From Fibrobacter sp. UWR2 (GTDB lineage: Bacteria > Fibrobacterota > Fibrobacteria > Fibrobacterales > Fibrobacteraceae): DNA of 64,000 bases. Numbering within the stretch: the first letter of the stretch is position 1; every line of letters starts with the position of its first letter. The DNA is taken from positions 97,653 to 161,652 of the forward strand of contig NZ_MWQE01000008.1 in assembly GCF_002210285.1 (NCBI RefSeq), read 5' to 3'. Shown in pieces: positions 28,105 to 36,391 of this stretch. Made by a program: the position numbers and the translations under genes. Under the pieces are notes generated by a model, which was given only the letters and a program-made list of their open reading frames with translations, searched no databases and was not told where the DNA came from.

Positions 28105-29790
28105 ATGAAACTTCTCGACCAGTTCAGTTATTCGGAACTCAAGCCCGTCCTTTCGACAGAGGGGATGAGGGCGCTTGACAAAGCGGCAAAGGAAGCTCTC
28201 GCCGGAGGTGCGTCCGCAATTGAAGCTGGGTACGGCCTGATGAAGCAGGCGGGCGCCGCGCTGTTCGAGAAGGTAGTTGAGACTCTAGATAATTTCGGAA
28301 TTGGAAAAACGCCGCGATCTGTCGCAGTATTTGTCGGCGGAGGCAATAACGGCGGTGACGGGCTCGTGCTCGCAAAACTACTGATTGAAGCAGGGATTCC
28401 CTGCACCACGTATTCGCTTGCCGCCGCGAACAAGTTCCAGAACGAAGCCAAGATGGCACTGGACGATTTTGCGCTGGCAGGCGGCCGTTTAATTCTGTAT
28501 TCGCCGACAGCGGAAAGTTTGTCGCAGGCAGGAACTGCGCCACGCACGCCGCGGTTCGCTGATTTTGATTTGATTGTCGATTGCATGCTCGGGAACGGAG
28601 CGCACGGAGAACTCCGAGAACTGTACGCAGCCGCGGTCCGCGACATTGCCGCATCAAACATCCCGGTTGTCGCAGCCGACGCACCCACCGGTTACGACTC
28701 ACAGGAACACGTGCGTCGCGAACCCTGTACCCGCGCTTGCGAAACCCTCCTGTTCGGGTTCCCGCGGCTGGATGCATACACTCGCGAAGGCGGGCCCACA
28801 TTCGGGGAAGCCTCGGTTGCCTCGCTCGGCTACCCCGCAGGCACCGTCGCGCAGTTCAACGAGAACACGTTCCTCGCCACCGAATCGCTCATCCCGCAAA
28901 TCTTGCCCGAGCGCGACGACTGGGGAGACAAGCGCGCCCAGGGCTGCGCCATGATTGTCGCAGGTTCCGGCGACATGCCGGGAGCCGCCGCGCTCTGCAC
29001 GCAGGCAGCCCTCCGGAGCGGCGCCGGCCTCGTGACGCTCGCGAGTCCGGACGCCATAATGCCTGTGTTGCAGGCAAAGCTCTCGGAACCCGTATTCTGC
29101 AATTTGCAAGATATGTCCGGCCAGGACGGAGACACGGTCGACGACCGCGCCACCGCCCTCTCCCCCGCACACATCCCGCAGATTCTCGAGAAGGCATCAC
29201 ACAACCAGGCGCTCGCCATCGGGCCCGGAATCGGTAGCGCCGAATGCACGCGCGACGCCGTCATCGAAATACTCCCGCAAGTCAAGTGTCCGACGGTCAT
29301 CGACGCCGACGCGCTGAACGCCATCGCCACACTCAACAAGACTTCGGCAAGCCCCGCCTCCGGCGCGGCATCGTTCCTGCACAGTATCGCCTCCGCGGCC
29401 GTGCTCACCCCGCACCGCCGCGAATTCGAAAGGCTTTTCGGCGCCCTCCCGACAAACGACATCGACATACCGAACCTACTGCGCGGCATCGCCCGCCACA
29501 CGAAAAAGGCCATCCTCCTGAAGGGCGCGCCCACCTTCGTCGCGAGCCCCGACGGACGCGTGTTCATCGTGCCCGCACACAACTCGGGCCTCGCCAAGGG
29601 CGGCTCGGGCGACGTTCTTACCGGCATCATCACGGCTCTGCTCGCACAAGGCTTGCCCACCTGCGAAGCCGCCGTACTCGGAGCATTGCTGCATCAAAAA
29701 GCAGGCCACACAGCCCGCGAAAAACTCGGCGCATTCAGCATGCTCCCAAGCGATGTCATCGACGCACTGCCGCAAGCATTCGGTCGATAA
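28105..29790 (+). CDS. nnr: Bifunctional NAD(P)H-hydrate epimerase / ADP-dependent NAD(P)H-hydrate dehydratase
   Basis: This 561-aa fusion has a YjeF-N epimerase domain (residues ~10-245) with VFVGGGNNGGDGLVLAKLL and VDCMLGNGAHGEL. The C-terminal ribokinase-like dehydratase domain (~265-555) contains MIVAGSGDMPGAAALCTQAA, AIGPGIGS, the TVIDADALNAIA Asp and the signature NSGLAKGGSGDVLTGIITALL. Together they repair hydrated NADH and NADPH: the epimerase interconverts R and S forms, the dehydratase uses ADP to restore the cofactor. The size matches the E. coli fusion (~515 aa) with a somewhat longer middle. It follows the antitoxin-like gene by 15 bases and converges on a TIGR02145-type gene 14 bases away. 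Confidence 0.95.
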   Translation: MKLLDQFSYSELKPVLSTEGMRALDKAAKEALAGGASAIEAGYGLMKQAGAALFEKVVETLDNFGIGKTPRSVAVFVGGGNNGGDGLVLAKLLIEAGIPCTTYSLAAANKFQNEAKMALDDFALAGGRLILYSPTAESLSQAGTAPRTPRFADFDLIVDCMLGNGAHGELRELYAAAVRDIAASNIPVVAADAPTGYDSQEHVRREPCTRACETLLFGFPRLDAYTREGGPTFGEASVASLGYPAGTVAQFNENTFLATESLIPQILPERDDWGDKRAQGCAMIVAGSGDMPGAAALCTQAALRSGAGLVTLASPDAIMPVLQAKLSEPVFCNLQDMSGQDGDTVDDRATALSPAHIPQILEKASHNQALAIGPGIGSAECTRDAVIEILPQVKCPTVIDADALNAIATLNKTSASPASGAASFLHSIASAAVLTPHRREFERLFGALPTNDIDIPNLLRGIARHTKKAILLKGAPTFVASPDGRVFIVPAHNSGLAKGGSGDVLTGIITALLAQGLPTCEAAVLGALLHQKAGHTAREKLGAFSMLPSDVIDALPQAFGR

Positions 29791-29804
29791 ATTTATCCTT
29801 AGAA

Positions 29805-30692
29805 CTAATCCTTGAGGCAACGGACGGAGAAACCGCCGTACTTGCTGTAGGTGACCATGCTCATGGCGGTACCGATGTAGCTCACGTTTATCTGGTACGT
29901 GCTGTACGTGCTATTCTCAGTAGAACTCCAAAAGTCTACGCGGCCGCCCTCGCCGACATAATTCCCATTGTACTCCCTGTCGCCGGCAGGCAACGCCGAG
30001 AAGGAATAGGAGTCCGTGCCGTTGCCGCTACCATCCCAGCCGCTAGTAGATCTGAGTCTCTCAGCTCGTTCAACTGCGGTAGCCAGCGTTCTCCATTCCG
30101 TCAAATCCGGCAAGTGCCAACCCTTGGGACAAATTCCACGTACCGGATAAGTCGGAGAACAGCTCTTGCCAAAGCCACAATCCTTGCCGTTTGCAGACCA
30201 CTCGCCCACGCTGTCCATCGCGGCTGCCCACGTATAAAGGCGACCGTACTTAGCACAATATTCTGCAGAATCATTATAGCACCAGCTAGTAGAATCGGAG
30301 GTGAACACCTCTTTGGCTTTCTCATATTCATAAGGAACGTCAGTGTATGCGTAGTTCAAATTCTCCGCCATCCACGTCTGCGTACCAATGGTCACAGTCT
30401 TATAGGTTTGGCCATCGCGTTCGTCGGTCATAGATCCCACAACCACAGCGGAAGGCTCTACGTAGCCACCGCTAGAACAGCTACTTGAAGCAACACTCGA
30501 CGATGACGATTTCGCAGAACTGCTGCTGGACACACTTGTCTCGCCATCGCTCGACTGCGGTGAATCGCTGGACGAGGAAACGTCGCTCGACGAAGATTCC
30601 TTCCCGTCCGGGCGAGTCGTAAAATCGCTGTCGTCGTCACCGCAAGCGGCCAGACACAGGAATGCAACCAGGGCAAAAATTCTCCATCTCAT
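29805..30692 (-). CDS. Lipoprotein with Fibrobacter major paralogous domain (TIGR02145 type)
   Basis: The signal MRWRIFALVAFLCLAAC ends in a lipobox (Cys17). Residues ~30-75 are a Ser-rich linker (SSSSDVSSSSDSPQSSDGE...). The domain that follows (~85-295) has the family hallmarks DERDGQTYKTVTIGTQTWMA ENLNY, YGRLYTWAAAMDS, CPKGWHLPDLTEWRTL, FSALPAGDREYNGNY, WSSTE and a final VRCLKD. This domain is greatly expanded in Fibrobacter, and its FGE/lectin-like fold suggests surface binding; its precise function is not known. The 80 bases upstream contain the pectate lyase terminator, so its promoter must be very short or it depends on read-through. The start has GGGAGGACC upstream. Confidence 0.92.
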   Translation of the reverse strand: MRWRIFALVAFLCLAACGDDDSDFTTRPDGKESSSSDVSSSSDSPQSSDGETSVSSSSSAKSSSSSVASSSCSSGGYVEPSAVVVGSMTDERDGQTYKTVTIGTQTWMAENLNYAYTDVPYEYEKAKEVFTSDSTSWCYNDSAEYCAKYGRLYTWAAAMDSVGEWSANGKDCGFGKSCSPTYPVRGICPKGWHLPDLTEWRTLATAVERAERLRSTSGWDGSGNGTDSYSFSALPAGDREYNGNYVGEGGRVDFWSSTENSTYSTYQINVSYIGTAMSMVTYSKYGGFSVRCLKD

Positions 30693-30721
30693 AGTGGTCC
30701 TCCCATTTTACACACAATGTA

Positions 30722-30750
30722 ATAAAAAGCGCCCGCCGTTATGCGGGCGC
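30722..30750 (-). terminator. Terminator after the pectate lyase gene
   Basis: An 8-bp stem GCGCCCGC / GCGGGCGC (30729-30736 and 30743-30750), loop CGTTAT, is followed on the minus strand by CTTTTTATT. Confidence 0.88.
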
Positions 30751-30773
30751 CGGTGTTTTGGAGGAGAACAATT

Positions 30774-32588
30774 TTAACGGGCCTTCACCACGTGGTTCTC
30801 GGTGCCGACACGTACGAGGTACGAGCCAGCCCCCGGCAACGCAAAGACGTTGTTCTGGCCAGTGACATTCCGGCGGAACAGCAGACGGCCCTGCATGTCG
30901 AACACGGTTACCTGCACGGAGCCCGCGGCCGTACCCAAGCCATAAATAGCGACTTCACGGCCCGACACAGCAAGGTTCATGCGGTTCGCCATCACAGCCA
31001 CAATCGCATCGGAAGCCTCGCTGCTGCTGGACACATTCTGCACCTCGACAGGCTCGGTGACCTTGTTGCTACTGCTGGACACACTTGTCTCGCTATCGCT
31101 CGACCGCGGTGTGACGCTACTGCTGGACTTTGCAGAGGAACTCGACGCAGGCTCTGCACCGCTACCAGCCATCACGGTAATCGTCCCGCTCTTCGAGGCA
31201 TTCGTCGTCGCACCCGTCGTCGTCACCGTATACTTGTACGCACCCGGAGCCACGCTCGACGCGACCGTTCCCGAAATGTAGAAGTCGCTACCCTTCAGCG
31301 TGCCCGAAACACCCTGCGGAAGCCCCGTCACCGTAGCGCCTGTCGCAACCGTAATCGTGTAGTAGAATTCCGTAATCGCAGCGCCCTGGGCCACCTCCTG
31401 GTTCGCACTGCCAGAACCATGCTTGGTAAGTGTCGCCTCGCCCGCGACAGTACCCTGCGACGAACTAGACTTTGCGACACTGCTGCTCGATTTCACGGAA
31501 GAACTCGATGCCACGCTAGAGCTCGACTTTGCGCTGCTGGAACTTGCCGGAGTCACCACAGACGATGCACCCGGATCCGGAAGTGTCGCTCCCGCATAGA
31601 GCTTGATGGAATCGCGCAGGGCATACGCCTTCGCCTGCGTACTCACGTCGGTGAGGCTCATGGAATAGCTCGGCTTGAACGCCGTGCCTGTCCCCGACTG
31701 CGGCTTCTTCACATTCTCTTCGTAATTTTCGATCATCTGCGCCGCCGTGATGGCACCGTCGCTCGTGTAGAGGTCAAGCGCCTTCTGCACGCCGATGAAC
31801 ACGTTCCTTTCGATGCGTATATCCGCCTCGATGGCAGCACGCACGCAGTAGCTCGCATCCTTGCTGTCGAAGAGGTTGTTCGCCACATGCACCTTGCCAA
31901 AGCGCACACGCGGCATGCGTTCCACCACGCCATCGGCCCACCACGTATGGTGAATCGTCACGTTCAGATGCCCGCGGTCGCTCGTCTTTGTCTTGCTGTT
32001 GCCAATCAGGTTGCTGAACTGGTGGCCGCTCGATGCCGAGGTATAGCTGAACTTGGTCCACGAAATCGTCACGTAGTCCGAGGCGTTGGTGATGTCCAGG
32101 TTGCCGTCGTGACCGTCGTAGACATCCACGTGGTCAATCCACACATTCTTGGATTCGTGATTCACCTGGAGGCAATCCTCGTCGTCGTCGTCATGCGCGC
32201 CCACGCCCTTGAATTTCAGGTTGCGGATGATGACGTTCTTCGAGCCGCTCAGCTTCATGGCGCTACCCGTGCTGGGCTGCGCGATAATGGCGCCCTGGTA
32301 ACCGTAAATCGTCACGTTGCTGCCGACCTCGACGGGGCCCATGTACGTCCCCGGCTTCACGTAAATAATCTTGTTGCCCGCCTTGGCGTAGCTCTTGAGG
32401 TCACTCACGTTGTCCACCGTGACCTCGGAATAGCCCTTGCCGCCCGTAGTGCCGCCGTTCTGCGTCGCGAACCCCGCCATCGGGAAATCCGGCGAGGTGA
32501 CCGCGAACGCGGAAGTCGCCGTACCGACAACCGTCGCCCCGCACACAAGCAGTGCCGAGAGCGACATCCTTAACGAATTACAACCCAT
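30774..32588 (-). CDS. Secreted pectate lyase, polysaccharide lyase family 1, multidomain
   Basis: The start is placed at ATG 32588 (MGCNSLRMSLSALLVCGATV, cleavage after SAFA); frames open from 32597 and 32663 but lack spacing to the AAGG upstream. The PL1 parallel beta-helix (~30-300) shows NVWIDHVDVYDGHDGNLDIT, YVTISWTKF, HTWWADGVVERMPRVRFGKV HVANN and acidic Ca ligands (DDDDEDCLQV). It cleaves pectate by beta-elimination. Ser-rich linkers flank an Ig-like domain (TVTGLPQGVSGTLKGSDFYI). The last ~75 residues (VSGREVAIYGLG ... VTVFDMQGRLLFRRNV ... GSYLVRV) resemble a type IX-like C-terminal sorting or anchoring domain, similar to the end of the GH5 enzyme at 42590. Confidence 0.92.
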   Translation of the reverse strand: MGCNSLRMSLSALLVCGATVVGTATSAFAVTSPDFPMAGFATQNGGTTGGKGYSEVTVDNVSDLKSYAKAGNKIIYVKPGTYMGPVEVGSNVTIYGYQGAIIAQPSTGSAMKLSGSKNVIIRNLKFKGVGAHDDDDEDCLQVNHESKNVWIDHVDVYDGHDGNLDITNASDYVTISWTKFSYTSASSGHQFSNLIGNSKTKTSDRGHLNVTIHHTWWADGVVERMPRVRFGKVHVANNLFDSKDASYCVRAAIEADIRIERNVFIGVQKALDLYTSDGAITAAQMIENYEENVKKPQSGTGTAFKPSYSMSLTDVSTQAKAYALRDSIKLYAGATLPDPGASSVVTPASSSSAKSSSSVASSSSVKSSSSVAKSSSSQGTVAGEATLTKHGSGSANQEVAQGAAITEFYYTITVATGATVTGLPQGVSGTLKGSDFYISGTVASSVAPGAYKYTVTTTGATTNASKSGTITVMAGSGAEPASSSSAKSSSSVTPRSSDSETSVSSSSNKVTEPVEVQNVSSSSEASDAIVAVMANRMNLAVSGREVAIYGLGTAAGSVQVTVFDMQGRLLFRRNVTGQNNVFALPGAGSYLVRVGTENHVVKAR

Positions 32589-32815
32589 AACATCCATCCT
32601 TTTTTGAGTCACAGGCAACCCGCCCGCATTGTTCTCAAAATTTTTCTCAAAAATTACATTCAAAAAAGGAAAAAGTCAATAGGCATTTTTGCCTTCAATG
32701 CCATTTTCCGCCCGTATTTTAGCCTAAAATAAACAAAAATGACGAAATTTGCAAAATTTCGCCATTCCTAAAATGTTCTCAAAAATTTATTTTACAAAGA
32801 CAACTACGGCGATTT
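32589..32815. other. 227-bp AT-rich spacer between flavodiiron and pectate lyase genes
   Basis: It is the promoter region of the pectate lyase on the minus strand. A perfect inverted repeat CGAAATTT-GCA-AAATTTCG (32743-32761), followed on the minus strand by T-rich sequence, may weakly terminate the flavodiiron transcript or be an operator. TCTCAAAAATT-like words repeat near 32635-32655 and 32777-32789. No gene is visible. Confidence 0.5.
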
Positions 32816-33973
32816 CTACGCCATCTCGGCCACGAGCTTGTCCATCGCGGCTTCGGATTCGGCGCTGAGCGTGGACTTCACCGTCACCACGGTCTCGGCG
32901 AGCGTCACGTTCTTGAGCGTAGCGAGGATTTCGGTCATCTTCTTGGCGGCCATCGGAGCCCAGGTACCGTTTTCCATGACACCCACCTTGCGGTTGGAGT
33001 AGTTCTTGGCCTTCAGGTGGTTCAAGAAATCTTCCATGACCGGGAAAAGGCCCGCATCGTACGTGGGAGCGGCCACCACCATGCGGTCGTAGCGGAAGGC
33101 GTCCTCGATGACTTCGGCCATGTCGCTGCGGGCAAGGTCAGAGACCACGACTTTCTCGACTCCGGCGGCGGTCAACTTTTCGGCAAGCTTCTCGGCAGCC
33201 TTCTTGGTTCCGCCGTAAATCGAGGCGAATGCCACAAGCACGCCCTTGTCTTCGGGAGCGTAGCTGCTCCAGGTATTGTACTTGTCGATGTAGTAGCCGA
33301 GATTTTCGGTGAGTACCGGGCCATGCAGCGGGCAAATCGTCTTGATGTCGAGCGCGGCAGCCTTCTTGAGAACCGCCTGCACCTGGTTGCCGTACTTGCC
33401 CACGATATTGAAGTAGTAACGGCGAGCTTCGCATGCCCAGTCGTCCGGGTCGGCATCATAAACACCGAACTTGCCGAATGCATCGGCCGCGAACAGCACT
33501 TTTTCGCTCTGTTCGTAGCTGAACAACACCTCGGGCCAGTGCACCATCGGGGCTCCGATAAACTGCAATGTGTGAGCACCAAGAGAAAGCGTTTCGCCTT
33601 CCTTCACGGTCTGCGTCTTGGTCGATGCAGGCAGCGCCATGAACTGCGGCAATAGCGCGAACGCCTTTGCCGAGGCCACGAGAGTCGTCTCCGGATACTT
33701 CGCCACAAAATCAGCAATGCCACCGGCATGATCCGGTTCCAGATGGTGAATTACCAAATAGTCCGGCTTGCGGCCAGCAAGAGCGGCCTCCAGATTGGCG
33801 AGCCACTCGCCCACCTTGTGCGCATCAACCGTATCGGCCACGGCAATCTTTTCGTCAACAATCACATACGAATTGTACGCCATGCCCTCGGGCACCACGT
33901 ACTGGCCTTCGAACAAATCCAAATCGCGGTCATCCACACCGATGTACTTGATATTTTCGCTAAAGTTCTTCAT
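32816..33973 (-). CDS. Flavodiiron protein (A-type flavoprotein; O2 or NO reductase)
   Basis: The start is ATG 33973 (MKNFSENIKYIGVDD) with AAAAGGGA upstream; 22 open codons before it are not conserved-looking. The 385-aa protein has a metallo-beta-lactamase-type diiron domain with all expected ligands: H-x-E-x-D-H in HHLEPDHAGG, His in MVHWPE, Asp in FAADAFGKFG and His in CPLHGPV. A flavodoxin domain follows (FASIYGGTKKAAEKLA for FMN, VAAPTYDAGLFPVM). These enzymes reduce oxygen to water or NO to N2O in the cytoplasm and protect strict anaerobes. There is no rubredoxin extension, so electrons must come from a separate rubredoxin. It is divergent from the C39-like gene. Confidence 0.95.
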   Translation of the reverse strand: MKNFSENIKYIGVDDRDLDLFEGQYVVPEGMAYNSYVIVDEKIAVADTVDAHKVGEWLANLEAALAGRKPDYLVIHHLEPDHAGGIADFVAKYPETTLVASAKAFALLPQFMALPASTKTQTVKEGETLSLGAHTLQFIGAPMVHWPEVLFSYEQSEKVLFAADAFGKFGVYDADPDDWACEARRYYFNIVGKYGNQVQAVLKKAAALDIKTICPLHGPVLTENLGYYIDKYNTWSSYAPEDKGVLVAFASIYGGTKKAAEKLAEKLTAAGVEKVVVSDLARSDMAEVIEDAFRYDRMVVAAPTYDAGLFPVMEDFLNHLKAKNYSNRKVGVMENGTWAPMAAKKMTEILATLKNVTLAETVVTVKSTLSAESEAAMDKLVAEMA

Positions 33974-34146
33974 GATAATTCCCTTTTTTTGGAGGAAAAT
34001 ATACAAAAGCCCACTTATGACTTGTAAAATCGGTGGCAAAATTTATATTATTTAGCCCACCCATCGACGACCCGGGAAAACATCCCGACAGCCGCCAGAC
34101 GAGAACGGATAAACCTCCGGCTTAAAAGGCAAATAAAGGCAATACG
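33974..34146. promoter_or_regulatory. Divergent promoter region, flavodiiron gene and amidoligase cluster
   Basis: The left third is AT-rich (TTTATATTATTTAG at 34040-34053). The right part (34055-34140) is GC-rich with short complementary words (CCCGGG, ATCCCG, GCCGCC, CTCCGGC) and could be a structured leader of the amidoligase mRNA. No known riboswitch pattern is recognisable. Confidence 0.35.
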
Positions 34147-34845
34147 ATGGACATCAAGATTCTGCAACAGCCCGACGATGTGACATGCGGGCCAACAAGC
34201 CTCCAGGCGGTCTACAACCACCTCGGCTACAAGATTTCTCTAAAGCAGCTTATTTCTGAAATTGAGTTCCTGGAAGACGGAGGGACGCTAGGCGTATTCC
34301 TCGGCATCGACGCGCTCAAGCGCGGGTTCAAGGTCACGCTACACTCCTACAACCTGACGCTCTTGGACCCCACATGGAGCACGCTCAGCATGCCGGAACT
34401 GAAGGCGAAACTTGAACTGTTGCACAAGGCAAAACACGCGCCCAAGCTCCGCAAGGCCATCGAGGCGTACATCCGCTTCATTGACCTGGGCGGGAAAGTC
34501 GCATTCGAGGATTTGCGCGCGGCCATGTTCGAGAAGTACTTCAAGAAGGGCGTGCCCGTGCTCTGCGGGCTTTCAGCCACCTACCTGTACCGCAGCATGC
34601 GCGAGTTCACCGGTGCCGACGACAAGTCTGTATTCGACGACATCCACGGCGAGCCCATGGGGCATTTCGTGGTCGTATACGGCATCGACGAAAACAAGCA
34701 GTTCATGGTGGCGGACCCCGACGGCACCAATCCGCTCCACAAGACGCCCTATTACAAGGTCGACAAGTTTAGATTAATCCACAGCATATTGCTCGGCGTG
34801 ATGACCTACGACGGCAACGTGCTCGTTATAGAGAATAAGAAATAA
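34147..34845 (+). CDS. C39-like cysteine peptidase, first gene of amidoligase cluster
   Basis: The 232-aa protein starts KILQQPDDVTCGPTSLQAVY, the C39-type active site with Gln7/Gln8 and nucleophile Cys14. The His (GHFVVVYG, His173) and Asp (VADPDGTNP, Asp190) complete a papain-like triad in the correct order. There is no signal peptide and no ABC transporter domain, so it is cytoplasmic and not a bacteriocin exporter. About 100 residues of helical insertion (80-150) separate the Cys and His parts. It is followed after 40 bases by an ATP-grasp ligase and belongs with the genes to 39562; cleaving or trimming the peptide product is a likely but unproved role. Confidence 0.85.
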   Translation: MDIKILQQPDDVTCGPTSLQAVYNHLGYKISLKQLISEIEFLEDGGTLGVFLGIDALKRGFKVTLHSYNLTLLDPTWSTLSMPELKAKLELLHKAKHAPKLRKAIEAYIRFIDLGGKVAFEDLRAAMFEKYFKKGVPVLCGLSATYLYRSMREFTGADDKSVFDDIHGEPMGHFVVVYGIDENKQFMVADPDGTNPLHKTPYYKVDKFRLIHSILLGVMTYDGNVLVIENKK

Positions 34846-34847
34846 AG

Positions 34848-34871
34848 ATTCCCGGTCAAGCCGGGAATGAC
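34848..34871. repeat. REP-like palindrome, GTCATYCCCG family, copy 2
   Basis: ATTCCCGG-TCAAG-CCGGGAAT (34848-34868), then GACA; read on the minus strand it begins GTCATTCCCGGCTTG. It lies between the C39-like and ATP-grasp genes and could form a hairpin in their shared mRNA. Confidence 0.6.
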
Positions 34872-34885
34872 AATTTGAAAAAAAC

Positions 34886-36391
34886 ATGAAGAAGTTAATA
34901 GTCGTAAACAACCCCAAGCACTGGAAGTTACACGTTCCGGGCATAGACATCATCTCGGCGCAGGACTACCTGATTTCGAGCAAGTACACGAACGAGCGCA
35001 ACCTGCGCGTATTCAACCTCTGCCGCGATTACAGTTACCAGAGCAAGGGCTACTACGTGTCGCTCCTGGCCGAGGCCCGCGGACACAAGGTTATCCCGGG
35101 CGTCAAGAACATGCGCGACTTCAAGGCCCCGGCGGTAATCAAGCATATCTCCGACGAAATCGACAACCTGATTCAGAAAAGTTTCCACAAACTCACCGGC
35201 ACGGAATTCGTGCTCTCGATATACTTCGGGCAGAACGTGAGCCCGCAATACCTGGAACTTTCGCAGGAACTCTACCGCTTGTTCCAGGCCCCGCTGCTGC
35301 GTGCGAAATTCGTGTTCAAGCAGAAATGGTTTATCCAGAGCATCCGCCCGATATGCGTAGACGAAATTCCCGAATCGCACATGGAATTCGTCGACAAGTT
35401 CGCGCAGGAATACTTCGAGAAGACCCGCTATGCCTCCAGCAAGGAGGAGGATTACCTGTACGACCTCGCCATCCTCACGAACCCGGACGAGGTTGAGCCG
35501 CCGAGCAACGCGGAAGCCATACAGCATTTTGTGAAGGCGGCAGAAGATACGGGATTCCGCGTGGAGATGATTACCCGCAAGGACTACCCGCGCGTGGGTG
35601 AATTCGATGCGCTGTTTATCCGCGAGACGACGAACGTGAACCACTACACGTACAGTTTTGCCCGCCGCGCACAGTCGCTGGGCATCGCCGTCATCGATGA
35701 CCCAGACAGCATTCTGCGCTGCTCCAATAAGGTGTACCTGCAGGAACTGATGCAGGCGGCCAAGATTCATTCGCCGAAGACAATTATCGCGCACGCCGAA
35801 AACCGTCACACGCTCGCCAAGGAAATCGGATTCCCGATGGTCATCAAGTCGCCGGATTCAAGTTTCTCGATGGGTGTGAAAAAAGCCACCAACAAGGAAG
35901 AACTCGAGCAGATACTGGACGAAATGTTCGAGCACAGCGACCTGCTTATTGCGCAGGAATTCACGCCGACGGAATTCGACTGGCGCGTGGGCGTACTCGA
36001 CGGCAAGCCGCTTTACGCCTGCAAGTACCACATGGCGAAGGGCCACTGGCAAATCTACAACTGGGAAAGCGACGACAAGCAGAGCGAAGCGTTCTCGGGC
36101 AAGTGCGAAAGCATCCCTATCGAGATGGTGCCGCATGGAATCGTGAAGACGGCGCTCCGCATCTGCAGCCTTATTGGCAACGGGCTCTATGGAGTCGACC
36201 TTAAGGAATGGCACGGGCACCCGATTGTAATCGAGGTGAACGACAACCCGAGTATTGACGCGGGCATTGAAGATGGCGTTGGCAAGAGCAAGGTGTATCT
36301 CGCCGTCATGAGGTCGCTGCGCCACCGCATCGAAGAACGCATGAACGCCGCCCAGCATAAACTGCAGCAACACGAGAGGGAATGGTTCTAA
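34886..36391 (+). CDS. RimK-like ATP-grasp ligase with RLAN N-terminal domain
   Basis: The 501-aa protein has an N-terminal ~160-residue domain (MKKLIVVNNPKHWKLHVPGI, YLISSKYTNERNLRVFNLCRDYSYQSKGYY) matching the RimK-like ATP-grasp N-terminal (RLAN) type. The C-terminal ATP-grasp domain includes DDPDSILRCSNKVYLQELM, GFPMVIKSPDSSFSMGVKKA, the EFDWRVGVLDGKPLYACKYH segment and metal ligands in PIVIEVNDNPSIDAGIEDG. ATP-grasp enzymes form amide bonds from a carboxyl-phosphate and an amine; RimK adds glutamate. The substrate here is unknown. Its stop overlaps the GCS2-type gene start (TAATG), so both are made together. Confidence 0.9.
   Translation: MKKLIVVNNPKHWKLHVPGIDIISAQDYLISSKYTNERNLRVFNLCRDYSYQSKGYYVSLLAEARGHKVIPGVKNMRDFKAPAVIKHISDEIDNLIQKSFHKLTGTEFVLSIYFGQNVSPQYLELSQELYRLFQAPLLRAKFVFKQKWFIQSIRPICVDEIPESHMEFVDKFAQEYFEKTRYASSKEEDYLYDLAILTNPDEVEPPSNAEAIQHFVKAAEDTGFRVEMITRKDYPRVGEFDALFIRETTNVNHYTYSFARRAQSLGIAVIDDPDSILRCSNKVYLQELMQAAKIHSPKTIIAHAENRHTLAKEIGFPMVIKSPDSSFSMGVKKATNKEELEQILDEMFEHSDLLIAQEFTPTEFDWRVGVLDGKPLYACKYHMAKGHWQIYNWESDDKQSEAFSGKCESIPIEMVPHGIVKTALRICSLIGNGLYGVDLKEWHGHPIVIEVNDNPSIDAGIEDGVGKSKVYLAVMRSLRHRIEERMNAAQHKLQQHEREWF

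Noticed and set aside
30741..32573. 610-codon open frame on the plus strand across the pectate lyase gene
   Set aside because: Arg/His-rich product with no domain; the minus strand encodes an intact PL1 enzyme with a signal peptide.
34147..34845. Bacteriocin-processing C39 peptidase and exporter
   Set aside because: No ABC transporter domain, membrane segments or double-glycine leader peptide gene is present; the context is amidoligase enzymes.
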